Position numbers and translations under genes: made by a program. From positions 1 through 64,000 of the forward strand of contig JADYZG010000007.1 in the NCBI GenBank assembly GCA_020853235.1: 64,000 bases of DNA, written 5' to 3'. Source of the stretch: a bacterium (GTDB lineage: Bacteria > Patescibacteriota > Dojkabacteria > GCA-002793355). Positions 10,280 to 18,081 of the stretch are shown piece after piece; positions within the stretch are counted from its first letter, which is position 1; each line of letters begins with the position of its first letter. The notes beneath the pieces were generated by a model. It was not told the origin of the DNA. It saw only the letters and a program-made list of their open reading frames with translations, and searched no databases.

Positions 10280-11350
10280 TTAGTTTCCAGAAAGCGGGAC
10301 ATATGGATAACCACGTTTGGTCATCAGGGCTCTCTGATAAAAGACTGCTGCGAGGTACTGTGGCGCACGAATTGGTACGTCGAGTGCAGGTAAGTATTCT
10401 ACTAGTGTTGCACCGAAACCTTGCTTGAATTCATCCATCGCTTTCCATGGATGAGGCAGACCTTTTTCTCTAATTTCTGTTGAAACTGAGCCACCCCAGA
10501 GGTCTAAAACAATAACATTACGTTTCTTAAGTTCTGTAATTGTTTCAGCTAACATCATGACATCAGCTCCAATATCCAGACCTTGATCTGCAGTAGCAGC
10601 CCAGTAGTACCATGCAGTATCTCCTTGGATGACAATTGATGCAGCAGCGTAAAGTGTCTCTTTTTCGTCACGAACTGAGGCAATCATAAGTTGATTGTGT
10701 TCCGCATACGTTTTCAATTCGTCTTTTAGGTAATCTACGGGGACAAAATCGATTTGTTTTTTTGCTGCAAGTGTTCGGTAAATAGAAACGAAATCCTCTA
10801 GAGCTATCGTATCGCTGGAGAACGTTGTTCTTAAGTTTCTTTTTTGTGCACGTTCTAGCATTTCGGAAAGGTCGGGTCTTAAGTTCTCTATTGAAAATTG
10901 TTGCATTGAGATTGTTCTTGTAACACAAGCATCGAGTTCTTGCACTGGAGCTCGTTTGTACCCTGCCATTAAAATATCAGTAACTATTTGTTTTTTGTTT
11001 GGGACTCTTGGGGTAATACGTACGTAAATCGCTTGTTCTTTTTGACCAATGTATTGTGTGAACTGTTTTAATTCTTGCCAGAACACTAAATCTTCTGCAA
11101 CTCGTGGGTCAATGAATATTGGAGAATGTTGGAAGTAAACAAATGTGCCACTTCGTGCTGGAATAACCTGATAAGAAACGACTGCAACAGGAGTCTCATC
11201 TACAGACACCTTGAACTGTCCTGTTTTTCTGTTACGTTTCTTAATAAATTTCATTCGTTCAGGAGAGTTATAAAAGGTAATGTAAGAAGCTTTTTTGTGA
11301 AGCGAAGCATATTCGTTGTCGGAAACGGGGGTGTATTTGTATTTTGGCAT
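10280..11350 (-). CDS. FemAB-family aminoacyltransferase (first copy)
   Basis: 356 residues with the twin GNAT-like fold of FemX/FemA/MurM enzymes, which add amino acids from aminoacyl-tRNA to the peptidoglycan stem peptide. Typical pieces are the TFVYFQHSPIF segment, the KRNLR motif near residue 171, the long arm, and AWYYWAATADQG followed by VLDLWGG and the C-terminal FKQGFG. The family assignment is firm; which residue it transfers is unknown. A second, only distantly similar copy lies at 48898, so a multi-residue cross-bridge is possible. No clear promoter was found; the start ATG is the only one near the domain edge. Confidence 0.88.
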   Translation of the reverse strand: MPKYKYTPVSDNEYASLHKKASYITFYNSPERMKFIKKRNRKTGQFKVSVDETPVAVVSYQVIPARSGTFVYFQHSPIFIDPRVAEDLVFWQELKQFTQYIGQKEQAIYVRITPRVPNKKQIVTDILMAGYKRAPVQELDACVTRTISMQQFSIENLRPDLSEMLERAQKRNLRTTFSSDTIALEDFVSIYRTLAAKKQIDFVPVDYLKDELKTYAEHNQLMIASVRDEKETLYAAASIVIQGDTAWYYWAATADQGLDIGADVMMLAETITELKKRNVIVLDLWGGSVSTEIREKGLPHPWKAMDEFKQGFGATLVEYLPALDVPIRAPQYLAAVFYQRALMTKRGYPYVPLSGN

Positions 11351-11480
11351 AGTAATCTACTGTGAACTTAAGTTGCATTGCCTAGTATTATTTTACCATG
11401 ACATTGATGAGAGAGAGAATTGGCAAAAAACAATAAACACTACAGGCGATAATCATTTGAAATTATTAATCTGTTGGGAC

Positions 11481-13112
11481 TTATCTGAGTACACTAAACC
11501 ATAGTTTCGATGAATCGTCGGTAAAGAGGATAGCAATATCATTAGGTCCAACGCTAAAGGTTTTAATATTCGATTGAATAATCATGGAGTTTTCTCCTGT
11601 CGTATCAGTAACTCTAAGAGTTGCTTCCTGTTTTGTTGCAACGTAGGCACTATCAGCTAACGAAGTTGGTGCTTCCAAAGCATGATCGCTTATATAAATC
11701 TGTTTACGACCAAGAAGTGTTAGATGATCTGCGATTCGTTTATTATAGTAGAAAACAATGAGATTTTGATTCTTATTTTCCGTAAAGGAAAAGAGATTCT
11801 TTTCCTCAGAATACATCGGTTTTAGGAGAATTTCCTCAGATGAAATTTTAACCCGAGAAAAATCTTCCCCAAAATGCTCGATGGCAATGTCGGCAATTTT
11901 TTCGTTTGTCAGTGTAATTTCCATGTCGCTTGATTTTGCATCATATAATTTTCCAAGAAGATAGGTTCCTGTATTGGTTGCAATGATGAACCTAGGTGTG
12001 TCTGAGGTCGAATAACTCCAGATTCTTGTTGGAGCACTATCAATCGTAACGGTAGGAAGTTGTGCTGAGAGTGGATTTCCATTGTAACTAATGTCGACAA
12101 TTTCATACGTATTTGTGCTAGTTCCTTGAGTTCTTTTGATTACAACAATCCCTGTGTCAGTCAGATTCCAAATAAGTTGAGTATTTTGTGTTTCGCTTTT
12201 CTCCATAAGGATGACGCGAGTTCCCGCTTTAACATTGTACGAGATGATTTGTGTGTCAGTTTCGACGATAAGATAATCGCCATCTTTACTCCAGGAAAAT
12301 TTGGTTGACTTATCTTTCGCATAGTTTGTTAACGATCGAGCATCGGTAAGGTTTGCATTTACCGTAGTATTTCGTTTGAATGGAATCAAAGAAATTGATT
12401 TATTACCAGATTTATCTGTTAAAGTGACATAAAGAATTTTTCCTGTAGGTGAAACTGAAATAGCTGATATTGGTGTTGCGGAGAGTGCAGTAATGGTCAT
12501 CTTCTCGTCAAGTACCGGGTGTGGATCATCAAAAAGTGGTTTGGTAACATAAATCTTTGAGAGTGTATAGGTGGCTGTTCCTCGTGTCGTATTTTTGGCT
12601 GGCGTTGGGGACTCTTCTATGGTTGTCGGGCCATTTGTTGCATCAGAAAGTATGTAGTATCCAGTGCTATTTGAATCTAAAATTGAGGTTTTATGAAGCT
12701 GTAAAATTTCTTTTTTGTTGTTTGTCCGAAGTAGCGGTACGATGAGAGGACTGGCTAAACCGTGCTGTATCTCAATACGTTTTTTATAAGGGAAATACCC
12801 CTCTTTCGTTAGCTTCACCTCGTAAAACCCAATTTTTAAGTTAGGTACTGCGCGGTTGCTTTTACCATAATATTCTCCATTGATAGAAATATCGGCGTCG
12901 TTGGGGTTTGTTTCAACATTAAGCACTCCAGTTTTAATAACCTCGCGTCTGCTAATATCAATGGAATATCCGTTGATAATGACGATAATAATAGCCGTTG
13001 TGCCAACGATAAAGAATGTTGAAAAAATGGGAAGAACAAATGAAAGAATTTTTTTGAGGAATATACGTACCTTTGGTTTCTTTAAAAGATTTACCACGCG
13101 ACATTGTAGCAT
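11481..13112 (-). CDS. PEGA-domain membrane-anchored protein
   Basis: 543 residues. A membrane segment (about 24-50) is followed by a PEGA domain (about 60-130; GVLNVETNPNDADISINGEYYGKS ... YFPYKKRIEI), a beta-sandwich repeat found in surface-layer and carbohydrate-binding proteins. The remaining 400 residues have repeated strand-turn patterns with SPTGKILYV and SWSKDGDYLIV, which look like a TolB/WD-type beta-propeller. It is probably anchored outside the cell. A TACAAT box within the first codons is followed after 5 bases by GTG 13097, so translation may start at that GTG (residue 6), but no good -35 fits. It is divergent from mreB (31 bp). Confidence 0.75.
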   Translation of the reverse strand: MLQCRVVNLLKKPKVRIFLKKILSFVLPIFSTFFIVGTTAIIIVIINGYSIDISRREVIKTGVLNVETNPNDADISINGEYYGKSNRAVPNLKIGFYEVKLTKEGYFPYKKRIEIQHGLASPLIVPLLRTNNKKEILQLHKTSILDSNSTGYYILSDATNGPTTIEESPTPAKNTTRGTATYTLSKIYVTKPLFDDPHPVLDEKMTITALSATPISAISVSPTGKILYVTLTDKSGNKSISLIPFKRNTTVNANLTDARSLTNYAKDKSTKFSWSKDGDYLIVETDTQIISYNVKAGTRVILMEKSETQNTQLIWNLTDTGIVVIKRTQGTSTNTYEIVDISYNGNPLSAQLPTVTIDSAPTRIWSYSTSDTPRFIIATNTGTYLLGKLYDAKSSDMEITLTNEKIADIAIEHFGEDFSRVKISSEEILLKPMYSEEKNLFSFTENKNQNLIVFYYNKRIADHLTLLGRKQIYISDHALEAPTSLADSAYVATKQEATLRVTDTTGENSMIIQSNIKTFSVGPNDIAILFTDDSSKLWFSVLR

Positions 13113-13143
13113 ATTTCCCTACATCGATGAGGTATAATGAGTT

Positions 13144-14163
13144 ATGGCAGTATCTTTAAGACCAGCGCGATTGGGTATCGATCTAGGAACCGCGAACTCA
13201 GTCGTTTTTGTGCAGGGAAAGGGTGTTGTAATAGAAGAGCCTACGGTCGTTGCAATTGACACGTCAGATTTATCAATTATTGCAATTGGTCAAGAAGCCA
13301 AAATCATGGTTGGAAAGACTCCTGAAAGTATCATGATTAAGCGTCCACTTCGAAATGGCGTCATTGCAAGTGCTCGGGTAACAGAAGAATTACTCAAATA
13401 CTTTATTAATAAAGCTATCGGGCGATTCAGAATTTTTCGGCCAGAAGTTATGATTTCTGCGCCAGTTGGCATTACTTCGGTAGAAAAGAGAGCTGTGATT
13501 AAAGCTGCAATTCATGCAGGAGCAGGAAAAGTGTATTTAATACCAGAGCCTCTGGCTGCTGCAATTGGGGCAAAGTTACCAATTCATTCTTCTTCTGGCA
13601 ATATGGTTGTAAATATGGGGGGAGGGACAACTGAAATTGCTGTTATTTCTTTAAATGGAATCGTTGTTGCTACTTCAGTTCGCGTTGCAGGTGACGAATT
13701 TAACAGTGCAATCGCAGCGTATGCGCGTCGTGAACGAGGATTGATTATCGGAGAACAGACTGCAGAAAAGATTAAAGTCACGATTGGTTCCGCAGTGCGA
13801 GTTGAGAAGCAAGAGCAGATGGAAGTAAGTGGTCGAGATATTGCAACGGGGTTACCGCGAGGTGATATTTTTACGACGAATGAGATTGCTGAAGCATTAA
13901 AAAATCCACTGGGGGAAATTTTGGCTTCCTTGAAGAAACTTCTTGAACGAACGCCACCTGAATTGTCTGCGGATATTATAGATAGAGGTGTTGTTATGAG
14001 CGGGGGAAGTTCTTTGTTAAAAAACTTGGACAGATTATTTTCAAAAGTACTTGGTGTTCCCGCATATTTGGCGGATGATCCAATACACTGTGTCGCACGA
14101 GGTACCGGGGTGGCATTGGACTATCTTGATGTATTGGAAAAAACAATCACCTCTATAGGTTAA
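13144..14163 (+). CDS. mreB: MreB-family actin-like shape protein
   Basis: 339 residues, the normal MreB length. The phosphate-1 loop is LGIDLGTANS, connect-1 and connect-2 regions are present, and the adenosine motif reads VVMSGGSSLL. It forms membrane-bound filaments that guide wall synthesis. Odd point: the phosphate-2 loop reads VVNMGGGTTE, with Asn157 where most MreB proteins have Asp (VDIGGGTTE). No mreC, mreD or rodA is adjacent. TATAAT (13133-13138) lies 5 bases before the ATG, giving a leaderless transcript. The 3' end overlaps the convergent GT4 gene. Confidence 0.93.
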   Translation: MAVSLRPARLGIDLGTANSVVFVQGKGVVIEEPTVVAIDTSDLSIIAIGQEAKIMVGKTPESIMIKRPLRNGVIASARVTEELLKYFINKAIGRFRIFRPEVMISAPVGITSVEKRAVIKAAIHAGAGKVYLIPEPLAAAIGAKLPIHSSSGNMVVNMGGGTTEIAVISLNGIVVATSVRVAGDEFNSAIAAYARRERGLIIGEQTAEKIKVTIGSAVRVEKQEQMEVSGRDIATGLPRGDIFTTNEIAEALKNPLGEILASLKKLLERTPPELSADIIDRGVVMSGGSSLLKNLDRLFSKVLGVPAYLADDPIHCVARGTGVALDYLDVLEKTITSIG

Positions 14164-15317
14164 ATCGTTTTGTAAAATTCGAGTAGTTTCTTGGTTAGAA
14201 TTTTGTTATCGTATTGCTCTGCATAGGCTCGGGCGTTTGTCCCGAGGCGTTTTATTTCCTCTGGATTATTGAGAAGGTGAATTAAGTGCTTAGCACATTC
14301 TTTTTCGTCGCCCTCTTTGAATAGATACCCATTTTTTTTATTTTGTATAATGTTTACTGGCGCATTTACCGCTGCTGCAACAACAGGCAATCCCGAAAGC
14401 ATAGCCTCAATAAGAACTAACCCTTGAGTCTCGAATGGTGAAGCCGTAGTAAAAATATCGCAACTTCGGTAAGTTGCTGAGGTATCTTTTGGATCAATCA
14501 TACCAAGAAAAGTAATACTATTAGTAACCCCAAGTGATTTCGCAAGCAATTTCATTGCTGGTAAGGCTGGTCCACCGCCTGCGATTATTAATTCTGCATC
14601 GGGAACCTCTCTTTTTACCAACGAGAATGCTCTAATTACTGTGTCGACAGCCTTTTCAAATCCAATCCTTCCTAAATGTAAGATTTTTTTTCCTGGCTTG
14701 TTAGATTTTTTCATCGGAAACAGTTTAATTTCGATACCGTTTGGTAAAACCCTTATTTTAGGAGTAATACCTTGTTTTTTTATTGTTGTCCCAACGATTT
14801 TAGTCGGCACAATAACAGTATTCGATAAATTAAAAAAAATCACTTGCAATTTCCAAATGATGGCAGCCATAACGCCTTCATTAGAAGTGACATGGATATT
14901 TTGCCCAGGAATGAGTCTTTTTGGGGAAAGGTATGCAGTTCCCCCAGTAGAAAAAAGTGTGTGATATGTGTTAACGACTTTAACTCCAAAAATTTGTGCG
15001 AGAACAATGCCCATAACTCCAAGAACGAAAGGGGTATGGATGTGGACAATATCAGGCTTAAATTCTTTGAATAGAGTGTACAACTTGAGTAGATTAGGAA
15101 TCGCTGCATGAACTCCAGGGTAAATTGGAAATGGTATAGAACGAATTCCATACTTTGTAATATTTCTTCCTTCTATTTTGTAATTTGTAAGTTTGTACGA
15201 AGGGACAACAATGACGACCATATGTTCTTTACTTGACTCGTTGGCGATGTTATCGACTGCGACACTAACGCCATTAAGTTGTGGGAAATAAGTGTCTGAA
15301 AAATGAAGAATATTCAT
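14160..15317 (-). CDS. glycosyltransferase family 4
   Basis: 385 residues from ATG 15317. GT-B fold: the N-terminal acceptor domain starts MNILHFSDTYFPQLNGVSVAV and contains PDIVHIHTPF; the C-terminal nucleotide-sugar domain has LHLGRIGFEKAVD, IIAGGGP and the donor-binding ASPFETQGLVLIEAMLSGLPVV with the EX7E pattern. It resembles PimB/diacylglycerol glucosyltransferase-type enzymes, so a glycolipid product is possible, but acceptor and sugar are unknown. A further upstream in-frame ATG exists (15368), but the MNILHFSD start fits the family. A TACAAT box at 15330-15335 (minus) precedes it by 12 bases. Its promoter is interleaved with that of the divergent GT2 gene. Confidence 0.9.
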   Translation of the reverse strand: MNILHFSDTYFPQLNGVSVAVDNIANESSKEHMVVIVVPSYKLTNYKIEGRNITKYGIRSIPFPIYPGVHAAIPNLLKLYTLFKEFKPDIVHIHTPFVLGVMGIVLAQIFGVKVVNTYHTLFSTGGTAYLSPKRLIPGQNIHVTSNEGVMAAIIWKLQVIFFNLSNTVIVPTKIVGTTIKKQGITPKIRVLPNGIEIKLFPMKKSNKPGKKILHLGRIGFEKAVDTVIRAFSLVKREVPDAELIIAGGGPALPAMKLLAKSLGVTNSITFLGMIDPKDTSATYRSCDIFTTASPFETQGLVLIEAMLSGLPVVAAAVNAPVNIIQNKKNGYLFKEGDEKECAKHLIHLLNNPEEIKRLGTNARAYAEQYDNKILTKKLLEFYKTI

Positions 15318-15318
15318 A

Positions 15319-15347
15319 TTGTTGTGTTTATTGTAGCATGTTAGAAT
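15319..15347 (+). promoter_or_regulatory. promoter of the GT2 gene, interleaved with an opposing promoter
   Basis: Plus strand: TTGTTG (15319-15324), 17 bases, TAGAAT (15342-15347), then 5 bases to a GTG start at 15353. The minus-strand -10 box (15335-15330) for the GT4 gene lies inside the spacer, so the two promoters cannot be occupied together. Confidence 0.65.
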
Positions 15348-15352
15348 GTATT

Positions 15353-16147
15353 GTGAACCAAGAATCAAAAGTTACCCTTCCGATATCAATCGTGATTCCA
15401 ACGTATTCGGAGGAAAAAGTACTGCCAAAGGTCCTTGCAAGTATTAAGTCTCAGTTTGCCCAACCGACAGAGGTTATTATTGCCGACGCAAAATCCCCCG
15501 ATAAAACAAGAGAAATTGCTAAAAATTTTGGTTGCAAAGTTGTCGAGGGCGGACGTGTTTCTGTTGGTAGAAATCGCGGTGCTGATGCGTCGAAATGCGA
15601 TTACATTTTATTCCTTGATGCAGATACTTCTTTTTATTCAACCACGACACTGTTAGAAGCATTTACAGAGTTTTTGAAATCTGAAGTAGATATTGCTTCT
15701 GCGGGGTTAGTGGCAGACAGAGAGGGTTCGACAGAATTCAGTTATACTGCTGGAAAAGTTATGTTCAATGCTTGGAATGCATTACGAAGTATACAAAGTG
15801 TGTCGCAAAAGGTAGTCTCAGAGTCTGGTTCATTTATTTTAGTAAAGCGTTCGGTGTGTGAACACATAGGCGGTTTTAATGAAAAGATCTCGATTGGTGA
15901 AGACAGGGATTTCTTTGCCAGAGCAGTAAAACATGGGTACAAGTATAAACATTTATCGCAAAATGTAATTACTTCAACACGAAGATTTAGCGATCCAAAG
16001 AAAATTGTAAATATAGCCATTTCTGCTGGAGCTGGTAGTCTCGCAATTGCCGCTGGCTTCCTCGTAGGGTCTGAATTAGTTAAACGGTTACACTCACGGT
16101 ACGGCAGGCTCGGTGGTGGCGATGGAAGAGATCCAAATGATGAGTAA
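15353..16147 (+). CDS. glycosyltransferase family 2
   Basis: 264 residues from GTG 15353; a GT-A fold enzyme with ISIVIPTYSEEKVLP at the start, EVIIADAKSPDKT, GRNRGAD, the metal-binding LFLDADT (DxD) and EDRDFFARAVKHG near the end. A hydrophobic stretch near residues 223-240 may attach it to the membrane. Longer starts (ATG 15338, or further upstream) are possible, but the promoter hexamers overlap them and end 5 bases before the GTG. It may act with the divergent GT4 gene in making a glycolipid. Confidence 0.88.
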   Translation: MNQESKVTLPISIVIPTYSEEKVLPKVLASIKSQFAQPTEVIIADAKSPDKTREIAKNFGCKVVEGGRVSVGRNRGADASKCDYILFLDADTSFYSTTTLLEAFTEFLKSEVDIASAGLVADREGSTEFSYTAGKVMFNAWNALRSIQSVSQKVVSESGSFILVKRSVCEHIGGFNEKISIGEDRDFFARAVKHGYKYKHLSQNVITSTRRFSDPKKIVNIAISAGAGSLAIAAGFLVGSELVKRLHSRYGRLGGGDGRDPNDE

Positions 16148-16151
16148 ATGT

Positions 16152-16180
16152 TTGTAATACGTTATTCTCTAGTGTATAAT
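16152..16180 (+). promoter_or_regulatory. rplJL promoter
   Basis: TTGTAA (16152-16157), 17-base spacer, TATAAT (16175-16180). The predicted start is about 16187, giving a 115-base leader, unlike the leaderless genes around it. Confidence 0.8.
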
Positions 16181-16189
16181 ACCCAATCG

Positions 16190-16246
16190 ATCAAAGACAG
16201 TCGGGATTAGGCAATAGCCTAAATTAAAGATCCGGCCGAGGTCAGA
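16190..16246 (+). ncRNA. ribosomal protein L10 leader
   Basis: Between promoter and rplJ the RNA can form the L10-leader fold: AAAGACAGTCG, stem GGAT / ATCC (16204-16207 with 16230-16233), a perfect inner hairpin TAGGC-AATA-GCCTA (16208-16221), and the conserved kink-turn side GGCCGAGGTC. In other bacteria L10(L12)4 binds this element and represses its own operon. A T-run at 16251-16256 follows and could aid attenuation. The call rests on motif and position. Confidence 0.8.
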
Positions 16247-16301
16247 CACATTTTTTCTCTCCTCACGTCTTTTTTCGCAAGTAAATTGGTTTTGTATAAA
16301 A

Positions 16302-16871
16302 ATGCCAAAAAATAAGGCGCAAAAAGCAGAGTTATTGTCCGAGTATAAGAATGTTGTCTCAAAATCAAACTTCATTGTTATTGAAACAAATAAAGTTCCA
16401 GCACGAGCAATCACTACTCTTCGAAAACTTCTTTCTGAAGTCGATGCAAAATTGTACGTTATCAAAAATACTGTTTTTGCAAAAGCGGCAGAAGGTATTG
16501 AAAATATGGATGCATCACAATTCGTTGGACAGCTTGCTGTTATCGAAGGTGGCGCGGATGTCGTTACAGCAGTAAAGAAACTTGATGATGCAACTAAGGA
16601 AGCAAAAGCACAGCTTTCACTTGCTGGGGCAGACGACGATTCCGTAAAGAAATACTCCCCATTCACTTATAAGCTCGGATACGTTAGCGGTTCAGTCTTG
16701 AATGATAAAGATGTCGTTAGACTTTCACAATTACCAGACAAGAAGACCGTACTCGCACAGTTTGTCGGAACATTGGCAGCACCAATCTCTGGCTTACTCA
16801 ATGTTATGCAAGGTGTTCCTCGAGCATTCGTTTACACCTTAACTGATTTACAGAATAAGAAGGCCGAGTAG
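16302..16871 (+). CDS. rplJ: ribosomal protein L10
   Basis: 189 residues. N-terminal rRNA-binding domain with KNKAQKAELLSEYKNVV, TTLRKLLSEVDAKLYVIKNTV and FVGQLAVIEG, followed by the C-terminal helix that carries L7/L12 dimers. The protein forms the base of the ribosomal stalk. It is the first gene of rplJ-rplL behind an L10 leader. No Shine-Dalgarno site is seen just before the ATG. The pairing with rplL and the leader make the call secure. Confidence 0.95.
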   Translation: MPKNKAQKAELLSEYKNVVSKSNFIVIETNKVPARAITTLRKLLSEVDAKLYVIKNTVFAKAAEGIENMDASQFVGQLAVIEGGADVVTAVKKLDDATKEAKAQLSLAGADDDSVKKYSPFTYKLGYVSGSVLNDKDVVRLSQLPDKKTVLAQFVGTLAAPISGLLNVMQGVPRAFVYTLTDLQNKKAE

Positions 16872-16919
16872 TCGAAACTACTAGGTTTTTTTAGAAAATA
16901 TAATATAAGTAAAAGAAAC

Positions 16920-17303
16920 ATGGCAGAACTCAACAAAAAGCAACAGGAAGTTCTCGACCTCGTTTCCGAGATGAGTGTTCTCGAACTTGCCGACCTTGTG
17001 AAGGCAATGGAAGAGAAATTCGGCGTCAGCGCAGCAGCTCCAGCAGTTGCAGTCGCAGCTCCAGCAGCAGCGGCAGCTCCAGCAGAGGAGAAGTCAACCT
17101 TTGACGTTGTTCTCGAAAATGCAGGATCAAACAAGATCGGAGTAATTAAGGTTATTAAAGACCTTACCGGACTTGGACTTACCGAAGCAAAAGACTTCGT
17201 TGAATCAGCACCAAAAGCTGTCAAAGAAGGCGTTGCTAAGGCAGAAGCAGATGACATTGCAGCAAAACTTAAAGAAGCAGGCGCAACTGTTACTGTTAAA
17301 TAA
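16920..17303 (+). CDS. rplL: ribosomal protein L7/L12
   Basis: 127 residues: N-terminal dimerisation helices ([16 protein letters not shown]), an Ala/Pro-rich hinge (about 40-57), and the C-terminal factor-binding domain with [20 protein letters not shown] and [11 protein letters not shown]. It recruits translation GTPases. It lies 48 bp after rplJ; a TATAAT-like box in that gap could give extra transcripts. Its stop codon lies in the first of three consecutive hairpins. Confidence 0.98.
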   Translation: MAELNKKQQEVLDLVSEMSVLELADLVKAMEEKFGVSAAAPAVAVAAPAAAAAPAEEKSTFDVVLENAGSNKIGVIKVIKDLTGLGLTEAKDFVESAPKAVKEGVAKAEADDIAAKLKEAGATVTVK

Positions 17304-17365
17304 AATACCTCGAGAATTTTTATTCTAAGGGTATTTTCTGCGGGGGAATTTACTTTGCCCCGCAG
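17302..17365 (+). terminator. two hairpins after rplL
   Basis: First: AAAATACC / GGTATTTT (17302-17309 with 17330-17337) with an inner stem AGAAT / ATTCT, beginning at the stop codon. Second: CTGCGGGG / CCCCGCAG (17338-17345 with 17358-17365). Neither has a proper T-tract, so they may protect the 3' end rather than terminate. Confidence 0.55.
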
Positions 17366-17396
17366 TAGTTTTAAGCGAAACAAAATCGCGAAACTA

Positions 17397-17431
17397 AAAA
17401 AGAGAGGAGTCGCAAGGCTCCTCTCTTTTTT
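17397..17431 (+). terminator. strong intrinsic terminator of rplJL
   Basis: GAGAGGAG / CTCCTCTC (17402-17409 with 17418-17425), flanked by A5 on the left and T6 on the right, loop TCGCAAGG. A classical Rho-independent terminator. Confidence 0.93.
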
Positions 17432-17460
17432 ATATAGATGATGCCGTGTTAAAATCGTTT

Positions 17461-17850
17461 ATGTTTACTAAATACAAGTTTTTCATTTTTACAGAAGATC
17501 CTGATGAATTGGTCAAGTTTTATACAAATTCATTGGGGTGGGGAATCGTGAATAAACTCGAATATGAACTTGATTACGGGTATACCTTAGAAATATCTCC
17601 AGGTAATATGCAAGTGTGGTTAGCGAAACACTCTGAGGTTTCAGGATATAACAAAGAACCTTACAGACATATGATGAACTTATATACCGATAATGTTCAG
17701 GAAACATTTGAAAAGGTTAAAGGATACTCGGGTGTAAAAGTAATTGCCGAACCATTTTCGATGGGAACGATAATTCCTGGTGAAGAACGTTTTGCCTGTA
17801 CAATTCTCGACCCAGAAGGAAACTGTCTGCAGTTTATGGGAAAACTATAG
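17461..17850 (+). CDS. VOC-superfamily (glyoxalase/bleomycin-resistance fold) protein
   Basis: 129 residues from ATG 17461. It shows one VOC unit pattern: FFIFTEDPDELVKFYTNSLGW at the start, MMNLYTDNVQETFEKVK in the middle, and CTILDPEGNCLQFMG at the end. The fold binds metals or small ligands; the function of this member is not known. A GTG at 17446 would add five residues, but TAAAAT (17450-17455) ends 5 bases before the ATG, so the ATG is chosen. The stretch 17851-18046 downstream carries only a strong hairpin. Confidence 0.8.
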   Translation: MFTKYKFFIFTEDPDELVKFYTNSLGWGIVNKLEYELDYGYTLEISPGNMQVWLAKHSEVSGYNKEPYRHMMNLYTDNVQETFEKVKGYSGVKVIAEPFSMGTIIPGEERFACTILDPEGNCLQFMGKL

Positions 17851-17956
17851 TATTTCTTTCCTTTCTTTCATAAAAAATTATAGTGATTTTCTTTAACTAC
17901 GTTTATTATTATCAAATAATTTTTGTATATCTATGCGAGTCTACACAGTGTAATGA

Positions 17957-17989
17957 GCAGGTAAGCCAAAAAGAAGTTTTTGGCCCTGC
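17957..17989 (+). other. near-perfect 13-bp hairpin upstream of dnaX
   Basis: GCAGG (17957-17961) and GCCAAAAA (17965-17972) pair with TTTTTGGC (17977-17984) and CCTGC (17985-17989); loop GAAG, with a one-sided bulge TAA. There is no T-tract. It stands about 90 bp before the dnaX promoter. It does not carry the SRP RNA signature, although ffs is often near dnaX. Confidence 0.7.
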
Positions 17990-18081
17990 GAATGGGATCT
18001 TTTGAAGTTAGTACGAGCATGGATAGGTAAAAATTTTGTGAAACAGTTGAACCTCCCGCCTCTGTGTCGTACACTGTGGTC

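Noticed and set aside
16169-17383. Long antisense frames opposite rplJ and rplL
   Set aside because: Composition follows from Ala/Lys-rich codons of the ribosomal proteins on the other strand; no domain pattern.
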